From contig NC_019792.1 in NCBI RefSeq assembly GCF_000230715.2, positions 1,240,001-1,304,000 on the forward strand: a stretch of 64,000 nucleotides of DNA, in the 5' to 3' direction. The notes under the pieces were generated by a model, which saw nothing but the letters and a program-made list of their open reading frames with translations, was not told the DNA's origin and searched no databases. Every line of letters starts with the position of its first letter. Position 1 is the stretch's first letter. This DNA comes from Natronobacterium gregoryi SP2. Lineage in GTDB: Archaea > Halobacteriota > Halobacteria > Halobacteriales > Natrialbaceae. This document shows, piece after piece, positions 24,802-33,413 of this stretch. The translations under genes and the position numbers were made by a program.

Positions 24802-25535
24802 TCGTGCTTGCTCGAGTCCTCGAGTAAATTCCCGGCGGGTTCGACCGTCGGCTCCGCGTCGCCGACGAGTGTCTCTTCGACGGTCCGGCGAACGACGTCG
24901 GGGTCCGACGGCCCGCCGGCAACCGCGACGGTGCCCACTGAATCGGGATCGAACGGGATTGCAAGTGCGTCGTAAACCACCTCGAGCACCGTGAGGAGTT
25001 CCGTCCGCCCGTCGACAAGGAGGATACCAGCCGTGATCGCCGCGTCCTGGCGTACGCGCTGGGCGAGGCCGGCGACTTTCCGGAGGCGTCCGTCCTCGAC
25101 GGCCGTCGACAGTGAGTGTGTGCCGGGACAGAACGCGTTCTCGGGTTCGTCGTGAGTGAGCCGGTTTCGGTCGACTCCCGAAAGTGAAACGAGGGCGTCT
25201 GCGATGTCGGCGGCGAGGTGTTCGTACCGTTCTCCCGTCTCGCGTCGGAAGTCGTCGATCGGTTCGGCACGGGCGAACGCGATCGCCGTCTCGCCGTCGT
25301 AGGCGACGGCGCGGCCACCGACGTCGCGCTCGATCGGTGGGAACCCTAGTTCGGCGGCGGCGTCACGAGCACGGTCGTACCCATCCTGCTGTCGGTCTCG
25401 CCTGCCGAAAGCCAGCTGTCGGTGTGGCGTCCAGACCCGTACCGCCCGCTCGCCGTCGGCGGCGACCTCGAGCAGGCCAGTACTCGCTTCCCGGTCGGCG
25501 GCGATAGTCGGCTCGCGCCCTCGGAACACGCGCAT
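24798..25535 (-). CDS. Lipoate-protein ligase A-like (BPL/LPL fold) protein
   Basis: 245 residues. It has the BPL/LPL catalytic domain order R-V-W-T-P-H-R-Q-L-A-F-G-R-R-D, then V-G-G-R-A-V-A-Y-D-G-E-T-A-I-A-F-A (around 92-108) and later C-P-G-T-H-S-L-S and K-V-A-G-L-A-Q-R-V-R. The V-G-G-R-A-V and K-V-A-G-L-A-Q-R pair are the family's ligand and Lys motifs. It would bind or transfer lipoate or octanoate; no lipoyl-dependent dehydrogenase is near. Haloarchaea often encode several such proteins with unclear substrates. The stop lies in the family A element. Confidence 0.75.
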   Translation of the reverse strand: MRVFRGREPTIAADREASTGLLEVAADGERAVRVWTPHRQLAFGRRDRQQDGYDRARDAAAELGFPPIERDVGGRAVAYDGETAIAFARAEPIDDFRRETGERYEHLAADIADALVSLSGVDRNRLTHDEPENAFCPGTHSLSTAVEDGRLRKVAGLAQRVRQDAAITAGILLVDGRTELLTVLEVVYDALAIPFDPDSVGTVAVAGGPSDPDVVRRTVEETLVGDAEPTVEPAGNLLEDSSKHD

Positions 25536-25700
25536 TGACAGACCGTTGGTCCGACGGGACTAATACTGTCGGTCGGAGCGACGAGGACGGACGACGGAAC
25601 AGCGCCGGCGACAGTGTTCGAGAGTCGGGTCGTGTCCTGTTCGGTCACGGGTCCACGACCGATAGTATAACTACTCTCGCCCTCGACTCGAACACAGGAG

Positions 25701-26582
25701 ATGGCTGTCACGCTTCCCGACGAGTCGGCGTCCGAGTACGCCCGGTTCTCACTATACAACTCGCCGTACGCCGCCCACGACGGTGGCTGTGCGATCGACT
25801 GCTATCCCGGGACGCTTCGCGACGGCCGGACGGAAGTCGCACCGAGTCCCGTCTCTGGAACCGTCCTCGAGACGAAGACAGTCCGGGCACCGCCGAAACC
25901 GTACGCCCCTGCAGACGACTACCTACTCCTGCTCGAGTGCGACGGCCCCGGCGACCTCGAGGGACTCGTGGCTCGCGTGCTCCACGTCGATCCGACGGTC
26001 TCGGCCGGCGGCCGGATCGAGCGTGGCGACTCGCTCGGACGGCTCGTCCGGGCGGGCTTTTTCGCTCCCTGGGTCGACAACCACCTCCACGTCGGCTTCC
26101 GTCGGCCCGACCAGAACCCCTACCGGGCGTCGGGGTCGCTACCGATCGAACTCGAGAGCGAACTGAGGTCGCTCGAGTGGGACGGCACGGGAACCGTCGT
26201 CGCGACGGGGAAGACCTACGTCGTCCTCGATTCGCCGATCCACCCCGCGCCCGGCGAGTACTTCGTCGGCGTCCGCGCAGACGAAGGAGAAATTCTCGAC
26301 GGCGGACTCTCCCACTACGAGGGCGGTGGCGTACTCGGACGTTCCGGGGTCGGCGAGACGGTCGTCTCGCTGAACGGCGACCGCCTCGGCGTCGCGGACG
26401 GCCGAACGATCGCGTGGGACGATGTCGTCGTCACCGCGAACGGCGACCCGATCACGGGTCTCTCGCTGTTCTGTGCTCGAGACGGCGACTTCGGTGCGAA
26501 GCTGATCTGTCCGGACCGTGAGTTCGAGGTCGGCGAGCACGTGAAAGTACGGGTTCGCTCGAGCGACGCAGTCGGTCGCTGA
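25701..26582 (+). CDS. M23/LytM-like domain protein of unknown function
   Basis: 293 residues. The first half shows A-H-D-G-G-C-A-I-D-C-Y-P-G (25-37), A-P-S-P-V-S-G-T-V and, near 132, D-N-H-L-H-V-G-F-R-R-P. That is the spaced H-x-x-x-A-I-D ... P-V-x-G-x-V ... H-x-H-V pattern of the LytM/peptidase M23 barrel. Archaea of this group have no peptidoglycan, so a different role is likely. The second half (160-293) is beta-rich with no recognised motif. A TATA-like ATAGTATAACT near 25662 supports the ATG at 25701. Confidence 0.55.
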   Translation: MAVTLPDESASEYARFSLYNSPYAAHDGGCAIDCYPGTLRDGRTEVAPSPVSGTVLETKTVRAPPKPYAPADDYLLLLECDGPGDLEGLVARVLHVDPTVSAGGRIERGDSLGRLVRAGFFAPWVDNHLHVGFRRPDQNPYRASGSLPIELESELRSLEWDGTGTVVATGKTYVVLDSPIHPAPGEYFVGVRADEGEILDGGLSHYEGGGVLGRSGVGETVVSLNGDRLGVADGRTIAWDDVVVTANGDPITGLSLFCARDGDFGAKLICPDREFEVGEHVKVRVRSSDAVGR

Positions 26583-26586
26583 CCGA

Positions 26587-27996
26587 TCAGTCGTCCTGTA
26601 AGGTCTCGCCGTCGACGACTCGACCGACGAACAGCGGCGTCTCGGTGGGTCGATCACGGATGTAAAAGAGGAACGGCCGGTCGACAGTCATCTCGACGTG
26701 ATCCGGTGGTCCGGACTCCTCCATGACGACCGCCGTCGCCGCCGCGGCCTCGGTTCCCTCCTCGTCGACCTCGACGAAACTCTGGTGGATCACCTCGTCG
26801 ATCGCCAGACGACCATCGTCCTCGACCATCCCGCTAAAATCCGCGCCGCCGCCGAAGGCTCGTTCCATGCCCAACTGCTCGAGCGTCTCGACGAGGCTGA
26901 ACTTCGACTCGATCCCGAACTTCGGCATCGCCAGGTCGACCGCCGGCCGGGAGGTCTCCTCGAGCATCGTCGCGAGCCGATCGATCGTAAACGACTCCTC
27001 GAAGGACTCGAACTCGCCTTCCGTAGGCAAGACGACGATCATGCTCGTCTCGCCGTTGGCGTAGGGGAGTTCGACGAGCTGGTGGCCGTCGATCTCGGCG
27101 TACCGCAGTTCCGCGCTCTGGTGCATCAACTCGACGTCGGTCTCGGTGCCGTCGAGTCCCGTGAACGTCCCGGGTTCGGTCGCCGCGGGATCGAAGTCGT
27201 ACTCCCAGGCTGCGAGGAAATAGACGGCGTTGGTGAGCACGAGCCGAGTCATGGAATCGATCGATTCCTCCGGGAGGAGGTCTTCGATTCGGTCGTTCGT
27301 CCGCTCTTCGACCCACGCGTTGATCTCCTGGCGGGCTGTCTCTGGATTTCCAGCGAAGTCGACGACGTGCTCGCTCGCCCCGTAGTAGGCCTCGAGTAGC
27401 TCGAAGTACGCCTCGTCGAAGGGGTAGTCCTCGGCTGCTCAGACGGCGTTGGCCCTCGAGAGCTGGAACCCGAGGTCGTCCTCGTCGCCCTCGTCTTCAG
27501 CCCACTCCGGCCGCTCGCCCTCCTCGCCGTCCTCGTTGCGTCGCTCGAACTCGTTCTCGAGCGCGCCGAAGGCGGCGTGGAGGGCGTCGTCCTCGAGTTC
27601 GTACCGAAGCGCGTCGGCCATCTCGGTGGCCGTCTCCCCGCGTGCGCCGGCGTCGGTCATCGCGAGTGCGACCGAGATGCTGTACGGCGAAAAGAACACG
27701 TTCTCGTCTGGTCGGGCGGCTCGAATCTGGGCCAGGGCGACGAGCGAGAACGCAACGTTTCCACGGACTTGCTCGGCGAGGCGGTCGAGTTCGAGGTCGG
27801 GGTCAGTCACCGGATCGACTCGCGGGAAGTCGGGCACACCGTAGTTGTCGAAGCCGTTGCCGTCGGAATCGCTCGGTTCCGATCCCGACCCGTCTCCGTC
27901 TCCCGAGTCACCGTTCCCGTCGTCGGTCGTACAGCCGGCAGCCCCCGCGAGGAGTGCGCCGGTCAGGGCGACGAGCGTCCGTCTGTCGGTTTCCAT
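26587..27996 (-). pseudogene. Serpin lipoprotein interrupted by one in-frame UGA
   Basis: One frame from 27996 to 26587 encodes a serpin. It has a twin-arginine lipoprotein signal (T-D-R-R-T-L-V-A-L-T-G-A-L-L-A-G-A-A-G-C), an Asp/Gly linker, and N-V-F-F-S-P-Y-S-I-S-V-A-L-A-M. After R-A-N-A-V a TGA (27439-27441) stands where serpins carry a conserved Trp. The frame resumes as A-A-E-D-Y-P-F-D, then L-T-N-A-V-Y-F, the hinge V-D-E-E-G-T-E-A-A-A-A-T-A and F-L-F-Y-I-R-D. Everything else is intact. A recent nonsense mutation is likeliest; read-through or a sequencing error cannot be excluded. Confidence 0.8.
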
Positions 27997-28159
27997 ACGC
28001 GAAAACAATCGCGCACTGACAAATCCGTTCTCCTGGCTGAAACGGGTGTTTCAGCGTGGACAGGGGATCGAGCGACGATCCGCTCCCTTCACGCGACCGC
28101 TCTCTGCGCGTACTCCCGGAAACGCAGGGGTAAAGAGGGTCGATCGCAGACGGGTAGGC

Positions 28160-28642
28160 ATGACCGACGACGACTACCCGGGACCCGAGACGTTCGCGGG
28201 TCTCGAGGACTTTCTCCAGCACTACATCGACGAACACCAGGAGTTTCTCTCGTGGATTGGCACGTCCGTCGAGGACATCGACCAGGGGACGATGACCCTC
28301 GCTGTTCCCTACGACGAAAAGCTAACTAACACCCGTCCGAACACCGACGACGATCGGCGGGCAGACATCCACGGCGGTATCGCGGCGACGCTGATCGACA
28401 CCGTCGGCGGCCTCTCCTTGCGGACCGAACTCGCAGATCCGTTCGCTGCCAGCATCGCGACGATCAACCTGAACGTCAACTATCTGCGGCCGGCGACCGG
28501 CGATCTCGTGGCAACGGCGAACGTGATCAGGACGGGATCGACCGTCGGCGTGAGCGCGGTCACCGTCGAGAGCACGACGCCTGACGGCGAGACTCGAGAG
28601 GTCGCGACGGGCCAGGGCGCATACCGGATCTTCCGCGAGTGA
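28160..28642 (+). CDS. PaaI-type hotdog thioesterase
   Basis: 160 residues. The hotdog core includes D-I-H-G-G-I-A-A-T-L-I-D-T-V-G-G-L-S-L (about 74-92) and I-N-L-N-V-N-Y-L-R-P-A-T-G, with the family's H-G-G catalytic-helix signature. It hydrolyses acyl- or aryl-CoA thioesters in the cytoplasm. Compared with the paralogue at 7264 it has a 30-residue N-terminal extension and a loop with N-T-D-D-D-R-R-A. The stop TGA is the first triplet of the family C repeat at 28640. Confidence 0.85.
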   Translation: MTDDDYPGPETFAGLEDFLQHYIDEHQEFLSWIGTSVEDIDQGTMTLAVPYDEKLTNTRPNTDDDRRADIHGGIAATLIDTVGGLSLRTELADPFAASIATINLNVNYLRPATGDLVATANVIRTGSTVGVSAVTVESTTPDGETREVATGQGAYRIFRE

Positions 28643-28746
28643 ACCGCCTCGGGGTCACGTGGTTCGAGACGCAAAGCGTCTCGTCATCACGGACGACAAC
28701 GTCTTCCGTACGACCCCGAGACACTCGGCCTGCTCAGCCTGTAGAC
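28640..28746. repeat. Family C repeat, short copy
   Basis: TGAACCGCCTCGGGG, hairpin GAGACGCAAAGCGTCTC, then CTTCCGTACGACC, CTCGGCCTGCTC and CCTGTAGAC. It shares these blocks with 20524-20680 but lacks about 50 bp of that copy's middle. It begins on the stop codon of the thioesterase gene. Confidence 0.6.
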
Positions 28747-28875
28747 TCCCTCGAGTCGTCGGTTGCATCTCGAAGTCCGATGGACTCGGTTTCTCTTGTA
28801 TAACGTCCAGAGATGGGGAGCGGTCGCCGACGCTGGCGGCGAGGTTCTGTCCTGGGACAAACTGCCTGCCCAGCC

Positions 28876-29043
28876 CTAGTTGTTGCTCTGTGTCGTCGCC
28901 ACGGAGTCGCCGGTTTGCGTGTGACGGACGGAGAACCACAGCCTGCCGTAGAGAGAACAGCCGGCCATCGCGACGAGAGCGAAGTACCCGTAGATTGCCA
29001 GTTCGACGGCTGGCGGGACGACAGGAACCGACGCAGGGTCCAT
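28876..29043 (-). CDS. Small single-pass membrane protein
   Basis: 55 residues beginning M-D-P-A-S-V-P with one hydrophobic helix (E-L-A-I-Y-G-Y-F-A-L-V-A-M-A-G-C) followed by R-L-W-F-S-V-R-H and a polar tail. A longer in-frame start at 29064 is less likely. It follows another 55-residue membrane protein on the same strand (29098-29265) with 54 bp between, so they probably form a two-gene unit. Function unknown. Confidence 0.45.
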   Translation of the reverse strand: MDPASVPVVPPAVELAIYGYFALVAMAGCSLYGRLWFSVRHTQTGDSVATTQSNN

Positions 29044-29097
29044 ACGTCTCGCGTCGCTCTCCAAGGAAATATGTGCCTGCCTGCACGGGTTCGCGCT

Positions 29098-29265
29098 TTA
29101 GGGTCGCCCGGTGGCGACCATCCAGTACCGGGCCCCGAGATAGACGATGACGATCCCGAACGTCCCGGCAAACAGTATATCGCCGCTCATCGCCGCCGAG
29201 ATAAACGCGATAGAACAGAGAGCCATGCCGACGACGTAGAACACGCGAAGACGACGCCCGTTCAT
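29098..29265 (-). CDS. Small two-helix membrane protein
   Basis: 55 residues: M-N-G-R-R-L-R-V-F-Y-V-V-G-M-A-L then I-A-F-I-S-A-A-M-S-G-D-I-L-F-A and F-G-I-V-I-V-Y-L-G-A-R-Y-W. It has two transmembrane segments and a basic N-terminus, a composition strongly unlike noise. It precedes the small membrane protein at 28876-29043 on the same strand. No family was recognised. Confidence 0.5.
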   Translation of the reverse strand: MNGRRLRVFYVVGMALCSIAFISAAMSGDILFAGTFGIVIVYLGARYWMVATGRP

Positions 29266-29330
29266 CGACGCTCACCGTCTGCCCTAGGGGAAACACGCAT
29301 ATCGGAGTCTTCGAAGGAGAGGACAAAAAT

Positions 29331-29370
29331 CCTCGCCCTCACCCTCACCCTCACCCTCACCCTCGCCCTC
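29331..29370. repeat. Simple hexanucleotide tandem repeat
   Basis: CCTCRC is repeated six times plus CCTC: CCTCGC, four CCTCAC, CCTCGC. It lies 37 bp downstream of the isochorismatase-like gene's stop. Such runs are prone to slippage. Read on the reverse strand, it is a G-rich GAGGGT array. Confidence 0.8.
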
Positions 29371-29406
29371 AAGCGCGAACCGGTCCCCTCGCCCTCGGAC
29401 GGCTCC

Positions 29407-29985
29407 CTACGCGAACTCGAGGTCGTCGCTGGTCGCGACCTCGCCGAACAGCCAGTCGGCGTGTTCCAGGGCGTACTCTCGGTGGTCTTTCTCGATGTAT
29501 CCGATGCAGTCCTCGACGAGGATCGGCCGGAAGTCACGCAGTCCCGCGCTGCCGGCGCTGTGGAGGACACAGACGTTCGCGAGCGTCCCGCAGAACACCA
29601 AGTCTTTGATCCCGCGGGCGTTTAGCCACCCCTCGAGTTCGGTCTTCTGGAAGGCGTCGTAGGTGTGTTTTTCGACGACGTGATCGGCGTCCTCGACCGG
29701 CAGTTTCTCGACGACTTCGGCCTCCCAGGAGCCCTCGAGGACGTGTTCGCCCCACCGATCGAACTCGTCGTAGTAGTGGGCGTCCTCGAACTGGTCTGGC
29801 GGGTGGACGTCCCGCGTGTAGACGACGGAGACGCCGGCGTCGGCCGCCCAGTCGACGAGGTCGGAGACCGGATCGATCGCGTCCTCGCTACCCGGTGCGT
29901 ACAGCGCCCCATCGGGGTGGCAGAAGCCGTTTTGCATGTCGACTACGACGAGAGCCGTCCGCGTTGGGTCGAGTTCGATGGACAT
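29407..29985 (-). CDS. Isochorismatase-fold hydrolase, probable nicotinamidase
   Basis: 192 residues with the cysteine-hydrolase triad: Asp in V-V-V-D-M-Q-N-G-F (about 16), Lys in E-K-H-T-Y-D-A-F (about 105) and Cys in T-L-A-N-V-C-V-L-H-S-A (about 139). The N-terminal D-M-Q-N-G-F and cis-peptide region are standard. It would hydrolyse nicotinamide to nicotinate. A nicotinate phosphoribosyltransferase lies 1.9 kb away, supporting an NAD-salvage role, although the two are not in one operon. Other isochorismatase-like substrates remain possible. Confidence 0.85.
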   Translation of the reverse strand: MSIELDPTRTALVVVDMQNGFCHPDGALYAPGSEDAIDPVSDLVDWAADAGVSVVYTRDVHPPDQFEDAHYYDEFDRWGEHVLEGSWEAEVVEKLPVEDADHVVEKHTYDAFQKTELEGWLNARGIKDLVFCGTLANVCVLHSAGSAGLRDFRPILVEDCIGYIEKDHREYALEHADWLFGEVATSDDLEFA

Positions 29986-30097
29986 GTGTCGTCGTTCGCG
30001 CCGAAGCGTAAAAACGTTCGCTGGACGGTGTGGCGGTGGGAGAGGCGACCGCCGTGCTTTTTACGGTTCCTTTCGTACGACTTCGTAATTCGCCCCC

Positions 30098-31687
30098 ATG
30101 AAACCGACCCGAACGCAGTTGCTCGTCGCCCTTCTCGCGGCCACCACGATCGGGCTGCTCGCCGTCGTGGCGGCTGGCGTGGTCCCGTTTTCGCTGACTG
30201 AGGCGTCCCCGCTCGAGATCGACGAACGCTCCGACGACCCCTCGACGACCGACACCGTCGGCTACGTCGAGGGGTACTGGTACGACGACGAGTTGCCAGT
30301 CGACGACCGTAACGACGCCGTCCTCGGTGACAACGAACTCGAGGCTGTCGCCTACCGGTCGATGGCTCGCGTCGAGACGATTCGCGGGCTGACTTTCGAG
30401 GAAGAGGTGTCGGTCGAGGTGATCGACCGCGAGGAGTTCAACGAACGAGAAGACGTCTTCGTCGACTTCTCCGCAGACGAGGAACTCCACACGAGCGTCA
30501 CCTACGAGGCGCTTTTCATGGTCGATCGGGAGACCCCTGCCACCGAAGAGGTCGAATCCCTCTACGGTGGCACCGTCGACGGCTACTACGAACCCGGCAA
30601 AGACGAAATCGTACTCGTCTCGGACACGCCGACGAGGCCCGAACTCGACGAGGTCGTTCTCGGCCACGAGTTGCTCCACGCTCTGCAAGACCAGCACTTC
30701 GATCTCGCGAGCTACGACCGGGAGACGATCGACCAGGACAACGCCAAGAACGGCCTCATCGAGGGTGACGCCGTCTGGGTCGACCAGGCCTACGAGCAAC
30801 AATGTGGCGAGGAATGGGACTGCGTTCTCCCGGCGGGCGGTCTCTCGTCGGGTGGCGAGCCAAACTGGGGGCTGTACCTTACGATCTTCCAGCCGTACAA
30901 CGACGGGCCCGACTACGTCGACCACCTGCAGTCCCAGGGAGGCTGGGACGCCGTCGACGCAGCCTACGACGATCCGCCGGCGACGTCCTCGGAAGTGATC
31001 CGACCGGGAGACGACCGCGATCCCGACGCCACGATTCCAGACCGCTCGCGAAACGAGTGGGAGCAGTTCGAAATCGACGGCGACGTCGCAAGCGAGACGG
31101 TCGGCGAAGCCGGGATGGTCGCGATGTTCGTCAGCGGAAACTTCGACCACCAGCCGGCCGTCGTCGACCGCGACGAGTTCCTCACGGAAGACGCAGGCTA
31201 CGACTACGATCAGCCCTACACCGACGGCTGGGACGGCGACGAACTCGTCACCTACGTCGACGGCACAGCGAGCGCGAACGCGACCGACGACGCATTAGAG
31301 CACAGTGCATACGTCTGGCAGACCGAGTGGACCTCGAGAGAGAACGCCGCGGAGTTCGTCGACGGCTACCTCCAGTTGCTCGAGGGACACGACGCCGAAT
31401 CCGTCGAGGATCGCCAGGACACCTACGTGGTCGACGACGGCTATCCGGGTGCCTACTATCTCGACCGAAGCGACGACGGCGACGCAGTGACGATCGTTCG
31501 CGCGCCGTCGGTCGACGACCTCGGAGACGTTCATATCGGGGCAGCGCCCGAAGGCGAGGACGAACTCGAAATCGGGATGGCCGAGATGGCCGGTGGCGTG
31601 GTCGACGCGATACTGGGGGGTGGCGGCCCAGTTATCGGCTCGATGGGGCCAGAGTGGCAGCCGGTTCGGGAACCGATCTCTGGTTGA
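30098..31687 (+). CDS. Hvo_1808-type surface protein with HExxH-like motif
   Basis: 529 residues. The N-terminal signal anchor (L-L-V-A-L-L-A-A-T-T-I-G-L-L-A-V-V-A-A-G) is followed by a large acidic extracellular part. L-G-H-E-L-L-H-A-L-Q-D-Q-H-F (about 189-202) contains H-E-L-L-H, a zinc-metalloprotease motif, with E-G-D-A-V near 222 as a possible third-ligand region. The overall layout matches the haloarchaeal Hvo_1808 surface-protein family, placed outside the cell membrane. Proteolysis is an inference from the motif only. It sits between the two NAD-salvage genes. Confidence 0.78.
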   Translation: MKPTRTQLLVALLAATTIGLLAVVAAGVVPFSLTEASPLEIDERSDDPSTTDTVGYVEGYWYDDELPVDDRNDAVLGDNELEAVAYRSMARVETIRGLTFEEEVSVEVIDREEFNEREDVFVDFSADEELHTSVTYEALFMVDRETPATEEVESLYGGTVDGYYEPGKDEIVLVSDTPTRPELDEVVLGHELLHALQDQHFDLASYDRETIDQDNAKNGLIEGDAVWVDQAYEQQCGEEWDCVLPAGGLSSGGEPNWGLYLTIFQPYNDGPDYVDHLQSQGGWDAVDAAYDDPPATSSEVIRPGDDRDPDATIPDRSRNEWEQFEIDGDVASETVGEAGMVAMFVSGNFDHQPAVVDRDEFLTEDAGYDYDQPYTDGWDGDELVTYVDGTASANATDDALEHSAYVWQTEWTSRENAAEFVDGYLQLLEGHDAESVEDRQDTYVVDDGYPGAYYLDRSDDGDAVTIVRAPSVDDLGDVHIGAAPEGEDELEIGMAEMAGGVVDAILGGGGPVIGSMGPEWQPVREPISG

Positions 31688-31843
31688 CCGTTCGTCACTG
31701 ACGGAGTCTCCCGACGGGTTCGAAGTCGAGCAACCCGTCGCTGAGTTGCACCACGATCCACCAGTCGAGCGGCGGAGCCGACGACTGCGATGCGTGCAGC
31801 CACAGACGAGTACCTTTTTGACCCACCACGGGTAGTCAGCGAC

Positions 31844-32995
31844 ATGACGACTCCGTTCGGAACCATCCCCGCAGAAGCGATTCTCGAGGGGGACGCTACC
31901 GATGCCTACTTCGAACGCACCCACACGACACTCGAGAGCGCGGGAAAGAACCCCGACGTCGTCGCCGAGATCACGGCCGACCAGTTCCCGACCGGCGAGT
32001 TCGAGGTCTGGACGGGAATCGAAGATGTCGCGACGCTGCTCGAGGGACGGAACGTAGACGTCGACGCGCTGCCCGACGGCCAACTGTTCGACGGCGGTCC
32101 AGTACTGCGAATCGAGGGACCGTACCTCGAGTTCGCCGAGCTCGAGACCTCTCTTCTGGGGTTTCTCTCACAGCCAAGCGGCTTCGCGACGGCCGCACTC
32201 GAGGCGCGGGTTGCAGGGCCGGACTCGCTCGTTCTCTCGTTCGGTGCACGACACGTCCATCCCTCGATCACGGCGACGGTCGAACGCGCCGCGTTGCTCG
32301 CGGGACTGGACGGGTTCTCCCACGTGGCGGCGGGCGACGTTTTGGACCGCGAACCCGGCGGGACGATGCCCCACGCGCTCATGTTCTGTTTCGGTGAGGG
32401 CAATCAGGCCGAAGCCTGGCAGGCCTTCGACGAGGCTGTCCCCGTGGACGTCCCGCGGATCGCCCTGATCGACACCTTCTGGGACGAGGTCAGCGAGGGG
32501 TTGCTGGCCGCCGAGACGCTGGGCGACCGGCTGGACGGCGTCCGCATCGACACCACCAGTTCTCGGCGAGGCGACTTCCGACACATCGTCCGCGAAGTTC
32601 GGTGGGAACTCGATGCCCGCGGCTACGAGGACGTCGACGTCTTCTGCAGCGGTGGCATCGGCCCCGATGCCATCCGGACCCTCCGGGACGTCGCGGACGG
32701 GTTCGGCGTCGGCAGCTACATCACTGACGCGCCAAGCGTCGACTTCAGCCTCGACATCGTCGAGGTCGAAGGAGAGCCGGTCTCGAAGCGAGGCAAACTC
32801 TCGGGGACCAAGCAGGTCTACCGGACCCCCGACGGCGGCCACCACGTCGCGCTCGCCGACCGCGACGGCCCCGAGGGCGGCGACCCGCTGCTCGAACCCC
32901 TCATCCGCAACGGCGAGGTCGTCCGAGAGTTCGACCTCGAGGCGGCGAGCGAGCGGTGTCTGGCAGACGCCGAGACGGTCGGGTTCGACGAGTAA
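31844..32995 (+). CDS. Nicotinate phosphoribosyltransferase
   Basis: 383 residues from the ATG at 31844. Present in order are T-D-A-Y-F-E-R-T (18-25), S-F-G-A-R-H-V-H-P (the R-x-x-H-P active-site region), L-I-D-T-F-W-D-E (about 212), G-V-R-I-D-T-T-S-S-R-R-G and V-F-C-S-G-G-I-G-P (about 265). These match archaeal nicotinate phosphoribosyltransferases. It makes nicotinate mononucleotide from nicotinate and PRPP in NAD salvage. With the nicotinamidase-like gene at 29407 it completes a two-step route from nicotinamide. A decayed copy of its C-terminal codons lies at 33241-33303. Confidence 0.92.
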   Translation: MTTPFGTIPAEAILEGDATDAYFERTHTTLESAGKNPDVVAEITADQFPTGEFEVWTGIEDVATLLEGRNVDVDALPDGQLFDGGPVLRIEGPYLEFAELETSLLGFLSQPSGFATAALEARVAGPDSLVLSFGARHVHPSITATVERAALLAGLDGFSHVAAGDVLDREPGGTMPHALMFCFGEGNQAEAWQAFDEAVPVDVPRIALIDTFWDEVSEGLLAAETLGDRLDGVRIDTTSSRRGDFRHIVREVRWELDARGYEDVDVFCSGGIGPDAIRTLRDVADGFGVGSYITDAPSVDFSLDIVEVEGEPVSKRGKLSGTKQVYRTPDGGHHVALADRDGPEGGDPLLEPLIRNGEVVREFDLEAASERCLADAETVGFDE

Positions 32996-33000
32996 GCCGG

Positions 33001-33243
33001 CTACGGCGGCGCGGCCGTCCGCGCTTTCTCGAGTTCTCGTAACTCCACGAGCCGACACTCGAGTTGCGGGTGCGTCGCGAAGAACAGGTCCCGAATCGGA
33101 GCGGGGCGATCGTCGGGCACCGGTTCCGCGTCCGCTGGAGAGCGATCGTCCCGCCGCTCGAGCGGCAGGATCGACAGCGACGAGACGCTCGCGGCCTCGC
33201 GGAGGTCTTCCACCGGCGTGTCGTCGATGCGCTTCTCTACCTG
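33001..33243 (-). pseudogene. C-terminal fragment of an HtpX/M48 metalloprotease gene
   Basis: The reverse strand encodes V-E-K-R-I-D-D-T-P-V-E-D-L-R-E-A, then S-V-S-S-L-S-I-L-P and L-F-F-A-T-H-P-Q-L-E-C-R-L-V-E-L-R-E-L-E. This is the characteristic tail of HtpX-type M48 proteases (x-F-A-T-H-P-x-x-E-x-R-I-x-x-L). The zinc-site HExxH and membrane helices are missing because the homology stops where another gene fragment begins at 33241. A truncated relic. Confidence 0.6.
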
Positions 33244-33303
33244 GAGACGAGCGAGCGGTGTCTGACCGAGGCCGAACCCGTCGGATTCTGTTTACCAATT
33301 TGA
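33241..33303 (+). pseudogene. Relic copy of the nicotinate phosphoribosyltransferase 3' end
   Basis: L-E-T-S-E-R-C-L-T-E-A-E-P-V-G-F followed by a stop closely matches the true gene's tail (A-S-E-R-C-L-A-D-A-E-T-V-G-F), about 250 bp farther downstream. The shared GCGAGCGAGCGGTGTCTG-like bases show DNA-level duplication. It abuts the M48 fragment. Confidence 0.6.
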
Positions 33304-33413
33304 ATAGTTTGCGGGCGGACCGGTCCGGATGGGGCCCTCCACTGCCACGATGTATTCTCGAAGCGTCATCGTGAATCGCCTCTCAAGCCCCGGGGAATTC
33401 TCCTAGACCGCTT

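Noticed and set aside
27439-27441. UGA recoding to selenocysteine or Trp in the serpin
   Set aside because: No SECIS-like structure was recognised and all other genes use UGA as stop; a nonsense mutation explains it more simply.
28655-29326. A 223-codon frame on the minus strand
   Set aside because: It passes through the family C repeat and both small membrane protein genes in a different frame, with Arg/Ser-rich composition.
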